Source: Aequorivita antarctica
GTDB taxonomy: Bacteria > Bacteroidota > Bacteroidia > Flavobacteriales > Flavobacteriaceae
Length of the DNA: 64,000 nt
Assembly: GCF_007997155.1 (NCBI RefSeq)
Contig: NZ_VORT01000003.1
Span: forward strand, 310,001-374,000
Reading direction: 5' to 3'
The translations under genes and the position numbers were made by a program. Below the pieces are notes generated by a model. It ran no database searches. It was not told the origin of the DNA and saw only the letters and a program-made list of their open reading frames with translations. Numbering within the stretch: the stretch's first letter is position 1; every line of letters starts with the position of its first letter. Below are positions 62,330 through 64,000 of the stretch, in pieces.

Positions 62330-64000
62330 CTACTCATTACTAAAATACTCAACTAATTTCTTTGCTCTACTTGCGCCAATCACTTTTGAAAGATCCTCAA
62401 AACTTGCCGAAGCAATCCGTTTTGTGCTTTTAAAATGCTTCAATAATTCAACGACAGTTTTTTCGCCAATTCCGGGAATGGTTTCCAACTCTGTATTTAA
62501 AGCCTGTTTGCTTCTTTTGCTTCTATGAAAGGTAATGCCAAAACGGTGTGCTTCATTCCTTAATTGCTGGATAATTTTTAAAGTTTCACTTTTCTTGTCC
62601 AAATAAAGTGGAATGGGATCGTTGGGGTAAAAAAGTTCCTCCAACCGTTTCGCAATTCCTATAATAGCGATTTTTCCGCGCAACTCCAACTTATCCAAAC
62701 TTTTCAATGCCGAAGAAAGCTGACCCTTTCCTCCATCTATGATGATGAGTTGCGGCAATGGTTGCTCCTCTTCTACCAATCTTTTGTAACGACGGTAAAC
62801 AACTTCTTCCATCGAAGCAAAGTCGTCTGGGCCTTCCACAGTTTTAATGTTGAACTTACGATAGTCCTTTTTACTCGGCTTGCCATCTTTAAATACTACA
62901 CAAGCCGCCACTGGATTTGTGCCTTGAATGTTACTATTGTCAAAGCATTCAATATGTCGCGGTTCCTCACTCAACCTTAAATCTTTTTTCATCTGCGCCA
63001 TGATCCGTTTTTCGTGTCGGTCCGGATCTACTATTTTGGCTTGTTTGAAACGCTCCATGCGGAAGTATTTAGCGTTCCTTTCTGAAAGGTCCAGAATTGC
63101 TTTTTTGTCGCCTAGCTTTGGCACATGTACTTTTATATCCTCGCCCAATTCCACCTCAAAAGGAATATAAATTTCATTGGAAAGCGAATTGAAACGTTGC
63201 CGTAATTCAATGATTGCAAGCTGAAGTAATTCCTCATCACTTTCATCCAATTTCTTTTTTATTTCCAAGGTGTGCGAACGAATAATTGCTCCATGGGAAA
63301 GCTGAAGAAAATTTACATAACCATAACTTTCATCCGAAACAATGGAGAAAACATCCACATTGTTAATCTTCGGGTTTACAACGGTAGATTTGCTTTGATA
63401 ATTTTCTAAAACATCAATCTTTTCCTTGATGCGTTGGGCTTCTTCAAATTTTAAATCGATCGCCAGCTCTTTCATCTGTTTTTTGAACTTTTTAAGTGAT
63501 TCCTTAAAATTTCCCTTCACAATGTTTCGGATAGCCTCAATGTTTTCCATATAATCCTTTTCAGAAAACAAGTTTTCGCAGGGACCCAAACAGTTTCCTA
63601 AATGATATTCCAGACAGACTTTGAATTTTTCAGCCGCTATATTCTTTGTCGAAAGATCATAAACACAATTGCGCAACGGATATAGCCCTTTTATTAAATC
63701 CAACAGAACATGCACGGTTTTCATACTGGTATAGGGACCATAATATTCCGACCCATCCCGTATTATCTGCCGAGTAGCAAAAACCCTCGGAAACCGCTCG
63801 TTTTTAATACAGATCCACGGATACGTTTTGTCGTCTTTCAGCATCACATTATAGCGTGGCTGATAGTTTTTTATCAAATTGTTTTCCAACAAAAGCGCAT
63901 CGGTCTCTGTCTTTACTACGATGTGCTTTATGGTTTCAATTTTTTTTACAAGAATTCTGGTTTTGCCGTTTTCCTGCGTTTTATTGAAATAAGACGAAAC
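62330..64000 (-). CDS. uvrC: UvrC excinuclease subunit (5' truncated by window)
   Basis: The frame is open to the window end on the minus strand; a TTG at 63892 is internal. Present: GIY-YIG remainder (LIKNYQPRYNVMLKDDKTYP), a Cys-rich motif (CLEYHLGNCLGPCENL), a UVR domain (about FEEAQRIKEKIDVLENYQSK), the RNase H-like 3'-incision domain with IECFDNSNIQGTNPVAACVV and IIDGGKGQLSSAL, and the C-terminal tandem HhH (LETIPGIGEKTVVELLKHFK). It makes both incisions in nucleotide excision repair. Confidence 0.96.
   Translation of the reverse strand, partial: VSSYFNKTQENGKTRILVKKIETIKHIVVKTETDALLLENNLIKNYQPRYNVMLKDDKTYPWICIKNERFPRVFATRQIIRDGSEYYGPYTSMKTVHVLLDLIKGLYPLRNCVYDLSTKNIAAEKFKVCLEYHLGNCLGPCENLFSEKDYMENIEAIRNIVKGNFKESLKKFKKQMKELAIDLKFEEAQRIKEKIDVLENYQSKSTVVNPKINNVDVFSIVSDESYGYVNFLQLSHGAIIRSHTLEIKKKLDESDEELLQLAIIELRQRFNSLSNEIYIPFEVELGEDIKVHVPKLGDKKAILDLSERNAKYFRMERFKQAKIVDPDRHEKRIMAQMKKDLRLSEEPRHIECFDNSNIQGTNPVAACVVFKDGKPSKKDYRKFNIKTVEGPDDFASMEEVVYRRYKRLVEEEQPLPQLIIIDGGKGQLSSALKSLDKLELRGKIAIIGIAKRLEELFYPNDPIPLYLDKKSETLKIIQQLRNEAHRFGITFHRSKRSKQALNTELETIPGIGEKTVVELLKHFKSTKRIASASFEDLSKVIGASRAKKLVEYFSNE

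Noticed and set aside
1-64000. tRNA, rRNA, insertion sequences with transposase, prophage genes
   Set aside because: I looked for cloverleaf-type genes, rRNA stretches, transposases and phage structural genes and saw none that can be supported.

Overview
The window reads as chromosomal DNA from a marine-type flavobacterium (Bacteroidota, Flavobacteriaceae). The evidence is: AT-rich DNA, A-rich ribosome-binding regions, promoters of the Bacteroidota form (TTG, then about 18-21 bp, then TAnnTTTG), gliding and type IX secretion genes (gldE, gldD, PorP/SprF, type A and type B sorting domains), SusC-like TonB receptors, a single-operon SUF system, and flavobacterial families such as DUF2480, DUF5689, DUF4199 and an L21 protein with a long C-terminal extension. 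The species cannot be named from the sequence alone.

Layout. 1-4.9 kb: the end of gldE, then gldD, a DUF4199 membrane protein, rplU-rpmA, and on the minus strand a secreted transglutaminase-like protein and a DUF1028 protein. 5-7.3 kb: a TPR hybrid histidine kinase. 7.3-10.8 kb: succinate dehydrogenase sdhCAB (minus). 10.9-13.7 kb: a secreted sortilin-type BNR propeller. 13.8-17.6 kb: an accessory island. 17.6-21.6 kb: Xaa-Pro aminopeptidase, small proteins, an alpha/beta hydrolase and thiL. 21.7-26.6 kb: four secreted or lipid-anchored proteins, including an MbnP/MbnH-like metalloprotein pair. 26.7-34.6 kb: the SUF iron-sulfur operon (sufA, sufB, sufC, sufD, sufS, sufE, sufT-like) interrupted by two lipoprotein genes and an S23-type four-helix-bundle gene. 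34.7-37 kb: a DUF3078 outer-membrane protein and hflX. 37-44 kb: gene relics, then a type B adhesin with PorP/SprF and OmpA partners. 44-49.5 kb: GNAT, a DUF5689 lipoprotein, a TonB receptor and a secreted endonuclease/phosphatase-family protein. 49.5-52.6 kb: PepSY-like, PAP2 and COG4705-like proteins and a small cytochrome-like membrane protein. 52.6-64 kb: a second TonB receptor, an M23 peptidase, a DUF3108 protein, tyrosine catabolism (hmgA-hppD), a patatin/Omp85 protein and the 3' part of uvrC.

The part most likely to be under-described is the island at 13.8-17.0 kb. A SigZ-like ECF sigma factor with cysteines in its tail is followed by two perfect 46-bp direct repeats. The first precedes a 43-codon ORF closed by its own terminator. 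The second precedes a flavoprotein with a cysteine-rich C-terminus. The simplest reading is a sigma factor with its own two-promoter regulon: one short transcript or peptide and one enzyme. The module lies between two structured ~130-bp inverted-repeat elements that look like cassette junctions. A neighbouring Trypco2-like gene lies behind a perfect 34-bp palindrome. Its function is not known; a redox or metalloid-stress role is only an inference from the cysteines and the flavoprotein family.
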